Source of the DNA: Actinomycetes bacterium | GTDB taxonomy: Bacteria; Actinomycetota; Actinomycetes; JAHEKZ01 | NCBI GenBank assembly: GCA_024644345.1 | Contig: JAHELE010000005.1 | Span: 1-59,063 of the forward strand | Reading direction: 5' to 3' | DNA length: 59,063 nt | Part shown: positions 27,980 through 36,194 of the stretch, piece after piece | How the letters are laid out: each line of letters begins with the position of its first letter | Numbering within the stretch: the stretch's first letter is position 1 | Translations under genes and position numbers: made by a program | Notes under the pieces: model-generated | Databases searched by the model: none | What the model was told of the DNA's origin: nothing | The model's input: only the letters and a program-made list of their open reading frames with translations

Positions 27980-29998
27980 TCAGGGCTCCATCTCTTCCTC
28001 GACCACGCGCTCGGCCTCCTCATCGGTCGGCTCGCCACGTCGGACGGCGCCAGCGGCAAAGATCTCCGGCCGGTCGACGAGGGCCTCGGACGAACGCAGC
28101 TGGTACGGCACGGACACGACCACGACCCCAGGTGTGAGGCGCAGCCGGGTCTTGACTCGGAAGGCACTCTGGTTGTGCAGCAAGGTCTCCCACCACCGTC
28201 CGACGACGTACTCGGGAACGTAGACGTCGACGATGTCCCGGGCGTGGTCGGCGCGCTTGGCCTTGACGTACTCCACGACCGGCCTGGTGATCTCGCGGTA
28301 CGGCGAGTCGAGGACGCGGATCGGAACGGGGATGTTCCTCTCGTCCCACTCCGCGAGCAGGGCTTCGGTCTCCACCGGATCGACGCTGACCGTCACCGCT
28401 TCCAGTGTCGCGGGGCGCGAAGCGCGCGCGTACGCGAGCGCTCGGAGCGCCGGCTTGTGCAGCTTCGACACGAGTACGACCGCGTGGATCCGCGCCGGCA
28501 GCATCTCAGAGGAGGCATCAGCCTTCAGCTCCTCAGCCACATTGCGGTAGTGACGGTGGATCGCCTTCATCAGGACGAACAGCACCATCATGGCCAGCAC
28601 GGCGAGGTAGGCGCCTCTGGTGAACTTCGTCAGCAGGACGACAACGAGTACTGACCCGGTCAGGACGAGCCCGACGGCATTGACCACCCGAGAGCGTCGC
28701 ATCTGCGCCCGGACCACACGGTCCGGCTCGACCGCCAGGAACCTGGTCCAGTGCCGCACCATGCCGATCTGGCTCATCGTGAACGAGAGAAAGACTCCAA
28801 CGATGTACAGCTGGATCAGCTTTGACACGTCGGCGTCGAACACGATGACCAAGACGATCGCCATGCCCGCGAGCGCCAGGATGCCGTTGCTGAAGGCGAG
28901 CCGGTCCCCCCGCGTGTGCAGCTGACGCGGAAGGTACCCGTCGCGCGCCAGGATCGAACCCAGCACCGGAAAGCCGTTGAAGGCGGTGTTGGCCGCCAGC
29001 ACGAGGATGAGAGCCGTGACGGCCGAGACGAACAGCGCCAAGGCGGGTGCATTGCTGAAGACCGCGTTGGCCACCTGCGCGATGACAGTCTTCTGCGGCT
29101 CACCGTCGGGCAGGCCGACCAGGTCGCTGTCGCTTTCCGCGACCTTCACACCGGTCTGCAGCGCCAGCCAGGTGATCGACGCGAACATCGTCATCGAGAT
29201 GACGCCGAGCAGCAGCAAGGTCGTGGCAGCGTTCTTCGACTTGGGAGGCTGGAAGGCGGGAACACCGTTGCTGATCGCCTCCACGCCGGTCAGCGCCGTG
29301 GTTCCGGACGTGAAGGCCCTGGCGACCAGGTACACCAGTGCCAGCCCGGTGAAGGTGTTCTCGGCGATCAAGGTGTAGTCGGCGCTCTCGGCCCGAAGCT
29401 CGGTTCCCGACACGAGCCGGACGATGGCCCAGCCGACCATCAGGAAGATCGATGCCATGAAGGCGTACGTGGGGATGGCGAACGCCGTACCCGACTCCCG
29501 AACCCCCCGCAGGTTCAGGAAGGTGATCACCGCGATCAGGACGACCGCGAGCAGCACCGCATGCTTTTCCAGCGGGTCGTAGGCCGACACGATGTTCTGC
29601 ACAGCGGCCGCGATGGACACCGCGACCGTCATGACGTAGTCGACCAGCAGGGCACTGGCCACCACGACACCGGAGTTGGGTCCGAGATTGACGCTGACGT
29701 TCTCGTAGTCGCCGCCACCGGAGGGATAGGCGTGCACGTTCTGCCGGTAGGACGCCACCACCACGAAGAACACCAGCACCACGCCGGCCGCCACCCAGGG
29801 TGCGTAGTGGAAGAAGGCCACCCCGCCGAGGGACAGGACGAGCAGGATCTCTTGCGTGGCGTACGCGTTGGAGGACAGCGCGTCGCTGGCGAACACGGGC
29901 AGCGCGATCCGCTTGGGCAGAAGTGTCTCGCTCAACCGTGCGCTCGACTGCGGACGCCCGACAAGAGCGCGCTTGAACAGAGACGTCACGGAGGCCAC
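27980..29998 (-). CDS. KimA-type potassium/proton symporter (APC superfamily)
   Basis: The 672-residue membrane protein has about twelve helices followed by a long cytosolic C-terminal domain. It closely resembles Bacillus KimA (YdaO). FASDALSSNAYATQEIL has Asp39 and Tyr46 at the spacing of the KimA residues Asp36 and Tyr43. SYRQNVHAYPSGGGDY and LLVDYVMTVAVSIAAA also match. KimA is a high-affinity potassium importer. Two RCK proteins encoded divergently 56 bases away support a potassium role. Many databases call such genes amino acid permeases, which fits less well. The RNA methyltransferase gene follows on the same strand. Confidence 0.82.
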   Translation of the reverse strand: MASVTSLFKRALVGRPQSSARLSETLLPKRIALPVFASDALSSNAYATQEILLVLSLGGVAFFHYAPWVAAGVVLVFFVVVASYRQNVHAYPSGGGDYENVSVNLGPNSGVVVASALLVDYVMTVAVSIAAAVQNIVSAYDPLEKHAVLLAVVLIAVITFLNLRGVRESGTAFAIPTYAFMASIFLMVGWAIVRLVSGTELRAESADYTLIAENTFTGLALVYLVARAFTSGTTALTGVEAISNGVPAFQPPKSKNAATTLLLLGVISMTMFASITWLALQTGVKVAESDSDLVGLPDGEPQKTVIAQVANAVFSNAPALALFVSAVTALILVLAANTAFNGFPVLGSILARDGYLPRQLHTRGDRLAFSNGILALAGMAIVLVIVFDADVSKLIQLYIVGVFLSFTMSQIGMVRHWTRFLAVEPDRVVRAQMRRSRVVNAVGLVLTGSVLVVVLLTKFTRGAYLAVLAMMVLFVLMKAIHRHYRNVAEELKADASSEMLPARIHAVVLVSKLHKPALRALAYARASRPATLEAVTVSVDPVETEALLAEWDERNIPVPIRVLDSPYREITRPVVEYVKAKRADHARDIVDVYVPEYVVGRWWETLLHNQSAFRVKTRLRLTPGVVVVSVPYQLRSSEALVDRPEIFAAGAVRRGEPTDEEAERVVEEEMEP

Positions 29999-30054
29999 GG
30001 GCGCCGAGCCTACGCCTGCACACCCTCAGGGGACGTGACCGCTACCGTGGGCAC

Positions 30055-30717
30055 GTGCATGTGGTGATCATGGGCTGTGGCCGCGTCGGATCGATGGTGG
30101 CGATCGAGCTCGACAAGGGCGGTCACCAGGTTGTCGTCGTCGACCAAGATCCCGACTCCTTCCGCCGTCTAGGCGCGGCCTTCAGCGGCAGGACGGTCAC
30201 CGGGGTCGGGTTCGACCGTGACACGTTGCTCGAGGCTGACATCGAGGTCACGGACGCCTTCGTCGCGGTGAGCAGCGGGGACAACTCCAACATCGTCTCC
30301 GCCCGGGTGGCCCGTGAGAACTTTGGGGTGTCGACGGTCGTGGCGCGCATCTACGACCCGCGCCGGGCCGAGATCTACCAGCGCCTCGGGATCCCCACTG
30401 TCGCCACCGTTCGATGGACAGCCGACCGGGTACTTCGCCGCCTCACACCAGGTGGTGTCCACGAGGACTACCGCGATCCGAGTGGCGAGATCTCCATGGC
30501 CGAGCTGCCCGTGGCCATCGAGTGGATCGGGCAGACCTACGCCCGTCTCGAGCAGGTGTGCGGTATCCGGATCGGCTACATCACGCGGGTCGGTCAAGGG
30601 CAGCTGACAACGGCGAGCACGGTGATCCAGGAGGGCGACGTCGTGCACGCGTTGGTGGCCAGCGCCGACGCCTCACGAGCCGCCGAAGCCGTCTCCCGAC
30701 CCCCGGAAGGACTGTGA
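30055..30717 (+). CDS. TrkA-type RCK domain protein (first of pair)
   Basis: The 220-residue protein has a nucleotide-binding Rossmann (RCK-N) domain with MHVVIMGCGRVGSMVAIEL and the acidic end of strand 2 in VVDQDPDSFRRLG. A second domain of the RCK-C type follows (IRIGYITRVGQGQLTTAST, then VIQEGDVVHALV). Such proteins gate potassium transporters by binding NAD(H) or a dinucleotide. It starts with GTG and diverges from the KimA-like gene. The next RCK gene begins three bases after its stop. The pair resembles the CeoB/CeoC genes of mycobacteria. Confidence 0.9.
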   Translation: MHVVIMGCGRVGSMVAIELDKGGHQVVVVDQDPDSFRRLGAAFSGRTVTGVGFDRDTLLEADIEVTDAFVAVSSGDNSNIVSARVARENFGVSTVVARIYDPRRAEIYQRLGIPTVATVRWTADRVLRRLTPGGVHEDYRDPSGEISMAELPVAIEWIGQTYARLEQVCGIRIGYITRVGQGQLTTASTVIQEGDVVHALVASADASRAAEAVSRPPEGL

Positions 30718-30720
30718 CCG

Positions 30721-31386
30721 ATGCGCGTCGCCATCGCGGGGGCCGGCAAGGTCGGCCGATCGATCGCCACTGAGCTCCTCGGCCACGACCACGAAGTCCT
30801 GCTCATCGACCCTGAGGTCACCACGTACCGCGCGGACCTGGCGGCGGCAACGTGGCTGCAGGGCGACGCGTGCGAGATCTCCGCACTCGACGAAGCACAG
30901 CTGCAGACCTGCCAGGTCGCCATCGCCGCCACTGGCGACGACAAGGTCAATCTCGTCATCTCGTTGCTTGCGAAGACCGAGTACGGCGTTCCCCGTGTGG
31001 TCGCGCGGGTCAACCACCCCAAGAACGAGTGGTTGTTCAACGAAGGATGGGGCGTGGACGTTGCGGTTTCGACACCCAGGCTCCTGTCCGCCCTCGTGGA
31101 AGAGGCCGTGAGTGTGGGTGACGTCGTGCGCCTGATGGAGTTCGAACAGGGCGACGCCAACCTGGTCGAGCTCACATTGCCCGACGACTCACCAGTTGTG
31201 GGCCTGCGGGTGGGCGATGTCGCCCTACCGGCCGATACCGCCCTGGTCACCATCGTGCGCGACCGCCGCGTCATCACGCCCACTGCCGACGACCCGCTCG
31301 AGGCCGGTGACGAGCTTCTCTTCGTGACCTCCGACGTCTCCGAGGACGAGGTGCAGCAGACCTTCAGTCCGCATCCTCGCCGCTAG
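30721..31386 (+). CDS. TrkA-type RCK domain protein (second of pair)
   Basis: The 221-residue protein repeats the RCK plan. It has MRVAIAGAGKVGRSIATELL at the start, LLIDPEVTTYRADL, VAIAATGDDKVNLVISLLAK, and a C-terminal TrkA-C domain (ELTLPDDSPVVGLRVGDVALP). It ends EDEVQQTFSPHPRR. With the first RCK it probably forms a mixed octameric ring on a potassium transporter, and the divergent KimA-like permease is the nearest candidate. Its 3' end overlaps the convergent DUF3159 gene by 23 bases. Confidence 0.9.
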   Translation: MRVAIAGAGKVGRSIATELLGHDHEVLLIDPEVTTYRADLAAATWLQGDACEISALDEAQLQTCQVAIAATGDDKVNLVISLLAKTEYGVPRVVARVNHPKNEWLFNEGWGVDVAVSTPRLLSALVEEAVSVGDVVRLMEFEQGDANLVELTLPDDSPVVGLRVGDVALPADTALVTIVRDRRVITPTADDPLEAGDELLFVTSDVSEDEVQQTFSPHPRR

Positions 31387-32059
31387 TGTCACTGACCGGG
31401 TCGGCGTCGGAGTCGCTGTCTGCGACCGGGACCCGCTGTGGTGGTGCCTTCGTGAGCACCAGGTAGCTCGCCCACGCGACGAGCGCAAAGATCGGCCACC
31501 CCATCGCCAGCTTCACCCAGCCGAGCACGACGGTCATGCCCAACAGGTAGAGCGGAAGCTGGACTCCGAACCGGACAGCGAACATGCCGAACCAGAGCCA
31601 GGTCACCTGCGTGTAGGCGCGGCGGCGCGGCGGGTAGTCACGCCAGGTGAAGCCTTCGCCCAGCAGCGGCCCCAGGATCACACCGATCAAGGGCCACCCG
31701 ATGAGGATCGAGACGAGATAGACGACGGCATACCCGCCCTGCCAGATCAGTCCCGGAAGGTAGAAGTTGGCAGCGTTGCCGGTGCGAGAGGCGATGAACG
31801 CCGACAGGGCCACGCCGAACATCCCGCCCAACGCGTACTTGAGGGATCCGCGACGCACGATGCGGACCACCGTCATGACCGCAGCTGTCCCGAGCGCCGC
31901 CCACAGCGCCGGCTCGAGCACCTGACCGTTCACGGTGAAGATGACGATGAAGACCGCGCTGGGCAGCCCGCTCTCGGCGACGCCTAGCTTGCCGCCCAGT
32001 GCGTCCTTGAGGTCGACGCCGGCCGCGGCCCGCTCCTCGTCACCGATCGGGTCGCTCAC
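31364..32059 (-). CDS. DUF3159 membrane protein
   Basis: The 231-residue protein has about five or six hydrophobic helices. It matches DUF3159, with DALGGKLGVAESGLPSAVFIVIFTVNG, GMFGVALSAFIASRTGNAANFYLPGL and LLGEGFTWRDYPPRRRAY. The C-terminal tail is acidic (DSDADPVSDTSGEDAD). Function is unknown. The GTG start overlaps the stop of the OB-fold gene as GTGA, so the two are coupled. The gene is the last of the minus-strand run OB-fold/DUF3159 and converges on the second RCK gene. Confidence 0.9.
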   Translation of the reverse strand: MSDPIGDEERAAAGVDLKDALGGKLGVAESGLPSAVFIVIFTVNGQVLEPALWAALGTAAVMTVVRIVRRGSLKYALGGMFGVALSAFIASRTGNAANFYLPGLIWQGGYAVVYLVSILIGWPLIGVILGPLLGEGFTWRDYPPRRRAYTQVTWLWFGMFAVRFGVQLPLYLLGMTVVLGWVKLAMGWPIFALVAWASYLVLTKAPPQRVPVADSDSDADPVSDTSGEDAD

Positions 32060-32463
32060 GCCACCACCGGCAGCAGCTCGTACATCGGGTTGTACATGAC
32101 AAAGCCCGACCCGCGGCGGGTCACGCGGCCCGAGGCGATCAGCTCGCGCCCTGGCGTGATGCCGCGGATCGCGCGACGACCGAGGAACACCAGGGTCAGA
32201 ACGTCCGTACCGTCGTAGAGCTCGACTTCCAGGGCCGGCACCTGGGAGCGGCAGCGCAAGGTCAGCGACCGCACCGTCCCGCCCACCCGAACTCCCACCG
32301 CCAGGGGGGCGTCAGCGATCAACGTCGTCTGCAGGGACTGGAACCGGTGACGCAGCTCGTCCGCCTCGATCTCGACCGAGCTGGGGGCAAGACGCTCGGA
32401 CAGCCGCTGCCACCAGGTGGAACGACGCGCGGGGGACGAGGTACCGGTGGCCACAACAGCCAA
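32056..32463 (-). CDS. OB-fold nucleic-acid-binding protein
   Basis: The 135-residue protein has an OB-fold core typical of the anti-codon-binding superfamily. VGVRVGGTVRSLTLRCRSQVPALEVELYDGTDVLTLVFLGRR is followed by GITPGRELIASGRVTRRGSGFVMYNPMYELL. This resembles the conserved actinobacterial gene always placed between DUF3159 and DUF3710. It might bind single-stranded nucleic acid, but no target is known. The track start is TTG. A GTG three codons on (32454) is also possible. DUF3159 follows by a GTGA overlap. Confidence 0.85.
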   Translation of the reverse strand: MAVVATGTSSPARRSTWWQRLSERLAPSSVEIEADELRHRFQSLQTTLIADAPLAVGVRVGGTVRSLTLRCRSQVPALEVELYDGTDVLTLVFLGRRAIRGITPGRELIASGRVTRRGSGFVMYNPMYELLPVVA

Positions 32464-32490
32464 GGCTACTCGGCACCGGCCAATGGTCGG

Positions 32491-33177
32491 CTAGGCCACC
32501 GTCGGGTCGTCGGCGCCACCGGGCCGGTCCGGGATCTGGGCATCGCTGGGCATGGCGAGCGGCAGTGGGTCGCGCGGAGGCGCAGCGTGGCTACCGCGCT
32601 CGACCTGGACGCTGCGAAATATCTCCTCGACACCCCCGGCCCTGGCACTGTCGGTGGCACCCGGCCCGGTCACCACACCGCGCAGGAACCAACGATCGCC
32701 ATCACGGCCCATGAAGCGCACCGGCTGCCGGTTGGAGTCGCCACCTTCCTCCGAGAACACGATCTCGGCCTGGATCTCGCGGCCGAACGGGCCGTCGACC
32801 TCTCGCGCCTTGCCCTGCCCCCCGCGGATTCCTTCGGCGATCTCCTGGCGCACGTCGTCCCAGAGGCTCTCAGACCTGGGGGCAGCGAACGCCTGCAGCT
32901 GCAGCAGTGACTCATCGACCACGACACCCACCCCCACCACGTTCTGCTCGTCGTCGAGCTCGGCGCGGACCTCCATCCCCACGACGGTGGGGACCTTCAG
33001 CGCACCGAAGTCGAGCCGTGGACCGGCATCGTCCCCGAACTCAGCCTCCGGCGCAGGCGTCGGACGCTCGTCGTCCTCATCGACGGCGTCGGCGTCCTTC
33101 CGGTCGAACTGCTCACTGATCGCCGCCTGAAAAGCCTGCTCCTCAGGCGTCGGTGACTTCTTACGAAAGAGCGACAT
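32491..33177 (-). CDS. DUF3710 family protein
   Basis: From the ATG at 33177 (GGAGG 10 bases before it) the protein has about 228 residues. It begins MSLFRKKSPTPEEQAFQAAI. A region of acidic residues follows, then the DUF3710 body (DFGALKVPTVVGMEVRAELD, VVGVGVVVDESLLQLQAFAAP, SLWDDVRQEIAEGI, GDRWFLRGVVTGPGA). Function is unknown. It overlaps the 3' end of dut by 17 bases and precedes the OB-fold gene, so these genes form one unit. The track start at 33246 lies well inside dut. Confidence 0.9.
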   Translation of the reverse strand: MSLFRKKSPTPEEQAFQAAISEQFDRKDADAVDEDDERPTPAPEAEFGDDAGPRLDFGALKVPTVVGMEVRAELDDEQNVVGVGVVVDESLLQLQAFAAPRSESLWDDVRQEIAEGIRGGQGKAREVDGPFGREIQAEIVFSEEGGDSNRQPVRFMGRDGDRWFLRGVVTGPGATDSARAGGVEEIFRSVQVERGSHAAPPRDPLPLAMPSDAQIPDRPGGADDPTVA

Positions 33178-33682
33178 CGGGACTTCCTCCAGGTAGTGAC
33201 GTGCTCGGGTCGGTGTTCGCTGATCCGCCGGTCGAGCCGAAACCACCGGCGGCCCGGGCCGATCCCGGAAGCCGGTCGACCTCGTGGAGCACCACCCGCT
33301 CCACCCGCTGCACCACCAGCTGGGCTATTCGGTCGCCTCGGCGAATCGCCACCGCGTTGTTGGCATCGAGATTGACCAGAGCGACCTTGACCTCACCTCG
33401 GTATCCCGCGTCGATGGTCCCGGGCGCGTTGGCGACGGTCAGCCCCTGACGGATCGCCAGGCCACTGCGGGGGTGGACGAACGCGGCATAGCCATCCGGG
33501 AGCGCGATCGAGATTCCCGTGGGAAGCAGCACCCGTTCCGCTGGAGCGATGTCGGCGTCGATCGTCGAGAGCAGGTCGAGGCCGGCATCCCCCGGATGGG
33601 CATACGTCGGCAACGGGAGGTCGACGTCGAGTCGAACGACGAGGACGTCGACTGCGGTCGCACCATGCCCACCGCCGGTCAC
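33161..33682 (-). CDS. dut: Deoxyuridine 5'-triphosphate nucleotidohydrolase (dUTPase)
   Basis: The 173-residue protein hydrolyses dUTP to dUMP and keeps uracil out of DNA. The five dUTPase motifs are visible. They are AGLDLLSTID, the HPRSGLAIRQG motif, the catalytic GTIDAGYRGEVKVALVN, RGDRIAQLVVQ, and the glycine-rich C-terminal arm GGFGSTGG. It has the length and order of the trimeric family. The start overlaps the thioesterase stop by 4 bases, and its 3' end overlaps the DUF3710 start. Confidence 0.95.
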   Translation of the reverse strand: MTGGGHGATAVDVLVVRLDVDLPLPTYAHPGDAGLDLLSTIDADIAPAERVLLPTGISIALPDGYAAFVHPRSGLAIRQGLTVANAPGTIDAGYRGEVKVALVNLDANNAVAIRRGDRIAQLVVQRVERVVLHEVDRLPGSARAAGGFGSTGGSANTDPSTSLPGGSPDVALS

Positions 33683-34281
33683 GGGTTGACCTCAAATGCG
33701 TGCAGCACCTCGGTCTCGTCGTGACTGGCCACAAAGCTGTCGATGTCGGACGCCCGACCGTGCTCACGAAAGTGCTCGAGCGGAACCGACACGAAGACCG
33801 ACCTCGCGGTGACCGCAAGTAGGCCGGTCGCTCCGTCGGGAGTGACCAGGTGTCCTGCAGCCCGCGAGTAGATCTTGCGACCGGCGACGGCGTAGCACTC
33901 GGCATCGACCGAGAGGGTCGATCCGACGGGGACCGGCTGCCGGTAGTCGGTCTCGAGGTGGACCGTCACCACGGGCACCCGCAGGAGCCAGGTGACGGCC
34001 CCCAGTGCCTCGTCGAACGCGGCCGCCAGAAGACCTCCGTGGGCAAGTCCGGGAGCGCCTTGATGGTGCTCGGTGACCTGCAGCTCGGCGTGGATCGTGC
34101 ACCCTTCCCCGGCTGTCAACGTCAGGTGCAGACCCGTGGGGTGGTCGGGCCCGCAGCCGAAACACTGCCGGTAGTGGCTGCCGAGCGAGGTTCCGGGAGG
34201 TGGGGCGTCGACGTGCCGGGTGGGGGGCACAGCATGAGCCGGAGGCTCGATGGGGCGCCTGCGAGGGGGCTGCTCGGTCAC
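33679..34281 (-). CDS. PaaI-family hotdog thioesterase
   Basis: The 200-residue protein has the hotdog fold. Its first 50 residues are Pro-rich (RRRPIEPPAHAVPP and following). Then come QCFGCGPDHPTGLHLTLT, the helix motif GAPGLAHGGLLAAAFDEALGAV, and VTVHLETDYRQPVPVGSTLSV. The Glu in the FDEALG helix is the expected catalytic residue for PaaI/acyl-CoA thioesterases. CFGCG resembles a zinc ribbon seen in some family members. Substrate is unknown. It is the first gene of the thioesterase-dut-DUF3710-OB-fold-DUF3159 run. Confidence 0.87.
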   Translation of the reverse strand: MTEQPPRRRPIEPPAHAVPPTRHVDAPPPGTSLGSHYRQCFGCGPDHPTGLHLTLTAGEGCTIHAELQVTEHHQGAPGLAHGGLLAAAFDEALGAVTWLLRVPVVTVHLETDYRQPVPVGSTLSVDAECYAVAGRKIYSRAAGHLVTPDGATGLLAVTARSVFVSVPLEHFREHGRASDIDSFVASHDETEVLHAFEVNP

Positions 34282-34331
34282 GTTCGGACCCTACCCGCGC
34301 CGGAGCTAGTCGCGGGTGCCACCCTGGTGCC

Positions 34332-34865
34332 GTGCCGAGGTCCGAAGGCGTGGCGTACCGCGAACGGCTCACTCCACCCTGGTGGGCGTGGCTGCTTGCG
34401 GGGTTCTGGGCGCTCACCCTGGCGATCGCCTACGGGTACGCGATCGTCCCGGCAGCGGGAATCGCGGTGGGCGGTGCCGCCTTCGCGCTGGCTGCCCTGG
34501 GGTTCGCACGCGCCTCCACTGCGGTCGTCGTCGACGATGACGGACTGACGGCCGGGGCGGCACACCTGCCGTGGGGCGCCGTCGGCACGGTGACCGTTCT
34601 GGACGCCGCGGCAGCCAAGCATCGACGCGGAGTCGGTGGTGACCCGCGCGCCTTCCTGCTGCTGCGCGGCTGGATCTCAACGGCGGTCACAGTCGGCGTT
34701 GTCGACCCCGGCGACCCCACGCCCTACTGGTTCGTGTCGACCCGCGCTCCCCTACGCCTCGCAGAGACGCTGGAGTCGAGCCCGAGGCGGGTGTCCGGGC
34801 GCAGCCAGCCGTCCGACGTGACAGGATCGAGCGGGTCGTCGTCGGTCGAGGAAGGAACGTCGTGA
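34332..34865 (+). CDS. DUF3093 membrane protein
   Basis: From a GTG at 34332 the protein has 177 residues. Two hydrophobic helices near residues 14-50 (WWAWLLAGFWALTLAIAYGY) are followed by a cytosolic domain with STAVVVDDDGLTAGAAHLPWGAVG and YWFVSTRAPLRLAETLES. This pattern matches DUF3093. Role unknown. The gene starts 50 bases from the divergent thioesterase gene. Its stop overlaps the DUF4235 start as GTGA. The track start at 34200 is not supported because it overlaps the thioesterase. Confidence 0.88.
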   Translation: MPRSEGVAYRERLTPPWWAWLLAGFWALTLAIAYGYAIVPAAGIAVGGAAFALAALGFARASTAVVVDDDGLTAGAAHLPWGAVGTVTVLDAAAAKHRRGVGGDPRAFLLLRGWISTAVTVGVVDPGDPTPYWFVSTRAPLRLAETLESSPRRVSGRSQPSDVTGSSGSSSVEEGTS

Positions 34866-35110
34866 GCGCATCAAAGGACTCAGCAGGTCCGCCGCAGGTG
34901 GTCGTCACCCTGGTCGCCCTCGCCGCCGGGCTGGTCGCCCAGAAGGCCGTGAGCGCGGGATGGCGGTTCGTCCGCGGGACCGACCCCACCGACGACGACG
35001 ACAACTCGCTGCCGGAGATCTTGGTGTTCGCCGCCGTCAGCGCCGCGACCGTCGCGGTCGCGAAGAACTGGGCCACGCACCGGGCCAAGCAGATCTCGGC
35101 CTCTGACTAG
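34862..35110 (+). CDS. DUF4235 small membrane protein
   Basis: The 82-residue protein (GTG start, GTGA overlap with DUF3093) has a hydrophobic helix VVVTLVALAAGLVAQKAVSAGWRF near the N-terminus. An acidic loop (TDDDDNSLP) follows, and then a second hydrophobic stretch (EILVFAAVSAATVAVAKNWATH). This fits DUF4235. No function is known. It ends just before a strong hairpin. Confidence 0.88.
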   Translation: MSASKDSAGPPQVVVTLVALAAGLVAQKAVSAGWRFVRGTDPTDDDDNSLPEILVFAAVSAATVAVAKNWATHRAKQISASD

Positions 35111-35128
35111 CGGCCCCGAACGGGGCCG
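35111..35128. terminator. Hairpin between convergent DUF4235 and DUF4193 genes
   Basis: CGGCCCCG-AA-CGGGGCCG is a perfect 8-base stem with a 2-base loop, placed between two converging stop codons. It could stop transcription from both sides. There is no T-run, which is common in high-GC actinobacteria. Confidence 0.7.
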
Positions 35129-35140
35129 AACCGGCTGACC

Positions 35141-35437
35141 TCAGGCGCAGTCCTTGCAGACCGGCTGGCCACTGACCTTCTTGGCGAACTGGCTGCGGTG
35201 ATGCACCAGGAAGCAGCGCGAGCAGGTGAACTCGTCCTCCTGCTTCGGAACGACGCGAACGGTCAGCTCTTCACCGGACAGGTCCGCGCCGGGCAGCTCG
35301 TGCGACTCCGCCAGCTCGGTCTCGTCGACGTCGACGGTCGAGGAAGCAAGATCGGCGCGTCGAGCCTTGAGCTCTTCGAGGCTGTCCTCGGAAAGCTCGT
35401 CGTCGGTCTTGCGGGGGGTGTCGTAATCGGTTGCCAT
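35141..35437 (-). CDS. DUF4193 zinc-ribbon-like protein
   Basis: The 98-residue protein starts at the ATG at 35437, after the ribosome site GAAGGAGGGG. The first half is acidic (DDELSEDSLEELKARRA). The second half ends FTCSRCFLVHHRSQFAKKVSGQPVCKDCA with two CxxC pairs, typical of DUF4193. It looks like a zinc-binding ribbon. Function is unknown in the family. It is convergent with DUF4235 and divergent from the carbonic anhydrase homologue gene. Confidence 0.9.
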   Translation of the reverse strand: MATDYDTPRKTDDELSEDSLEELKARRADLASSTVDVDETELAESHELPGADLSGEELTVRVVPKQEDEFTCSRCFLVHHRSQFAKKVSGQPVCKDCA

Positions 35438-35658
35438 GGGTTCAGGACCCCTCCTTCGAGGATCCGCTACTCCTATCGGTTCCGGTAGCTGCCGGTGTAA
35501 CACATCAGACGGGTAATTTCTGCCCGAACGTTCCCTCAGCCAGCCGGGGCTCGGGGGGAGATTGTGCCCTAGCCTGCCCCTGCACGTCGCGTCGGACGCG
35601 ATCTCGGCGCGTCCGACGGGCGAAATCTTGGTGACGACCCGGACGAGAGAGGCCCAGC
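35438..35658. promoter_or_regulatory. Divergent intergenic region DUF4193 / carbonic anhydrase homologue
   Basis: These 221 bases separate two divergent genes and should hold both promoters. The only clear elements are the ribosome sites. An AT-richer patch near 35500-35525 (TGTAACACATCAGACGGGTA) is the most promoter-like stretch. I see no palindrome that stands out. Confidence 0.4.
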
Positions 35659-36177
35659 ATGGCGATATATGCGCTCGGTGACCGTACGCCCACGATCCAC
35701 CCCGAAGCCTTTGTCCACCCGGACGCCGTGGTCATCGGAGCGGTCGACCTCGGCCCAGAGGCCAGTGTCTGGCCGGGAGCGGTGCTTCGCGGCGACTACG
35801 GAACGATCTCGGTCGGGGCGCGCACGTCCGTGCAGGACGGGGCCGTCATCCACGCAACCGCCGAGCTCAGCACCGTGATCGGGGCTGGGTGTGTGATTGG
35901 TCACCTTGCCCACCTGGAGGGCTGCGTGGTCGAGGACGGATGCCTGATCGGATCGGGCTCCATCGTGCTCCACCGGGCCACCGTGCGCACCGGAGCGCTG
36001 GTGGGAGCCGGGGCAGTCGTGTCAGGTGGGACCGAGGTCCCGGCCAGGGCGATGGCGCTCGGGGTCCCGGCGAGCATCCGCGCCGACTCGGTGCACGACA
36101 ACGCCTTCGACGAGAGCGTGGCCCTGTACGTCGCCAACGGCCATCGCTACCGCGGGGAGCTTCGCCGCCTCGACTGA
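35659..36177 (+). CDS. Gamma-class carbonic anhydrase homologue (left-handed beta-helix)
   Basis: The 172-residue protein has hexapeptide repeats through its length (for example VVIGAVDLGPEASVWPGAVLRGDYG), forming a left-handed beta-helix. His65 (GAVIHAT) and His82 and His85 (IGHLAHLEG) are candidate zinc ligands. The usual gamma-CA spacing H-x4-H after the GH is altered, and Glu87 sits where the third His would be. It may hydrate CO2 or be a non-catalytic acetyltransferase-type relative. It is divergent from the DUF4193 gene. GAGAGAGG precedes the ATG. Confidence 0.8.
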   Translation: MAIYALGDRTPTIHPEAFVHPDAVVIGAVDLGPEASVWPGAVLRGDYGTISVGARTSVQDGAVIHATAELSTVIGAGCVIGHLAHLEGCVVEDGCLIGSGSIVLHRATVRTGALVGAGAVVSGGTEVPARAMALGVPASIRADSVHDNAFDESVALYVANGHRYRGELRRLD

Positions 36178-36194
36178 CGGGCCCCGCATCCACG

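Noticed and set aside
29999-30054. c-di-AMP (ydaO) riboswitch before the KimA-like gene
   Set aside because: Only 56 bases lie between the divergent starts, too short for that riboswitch.
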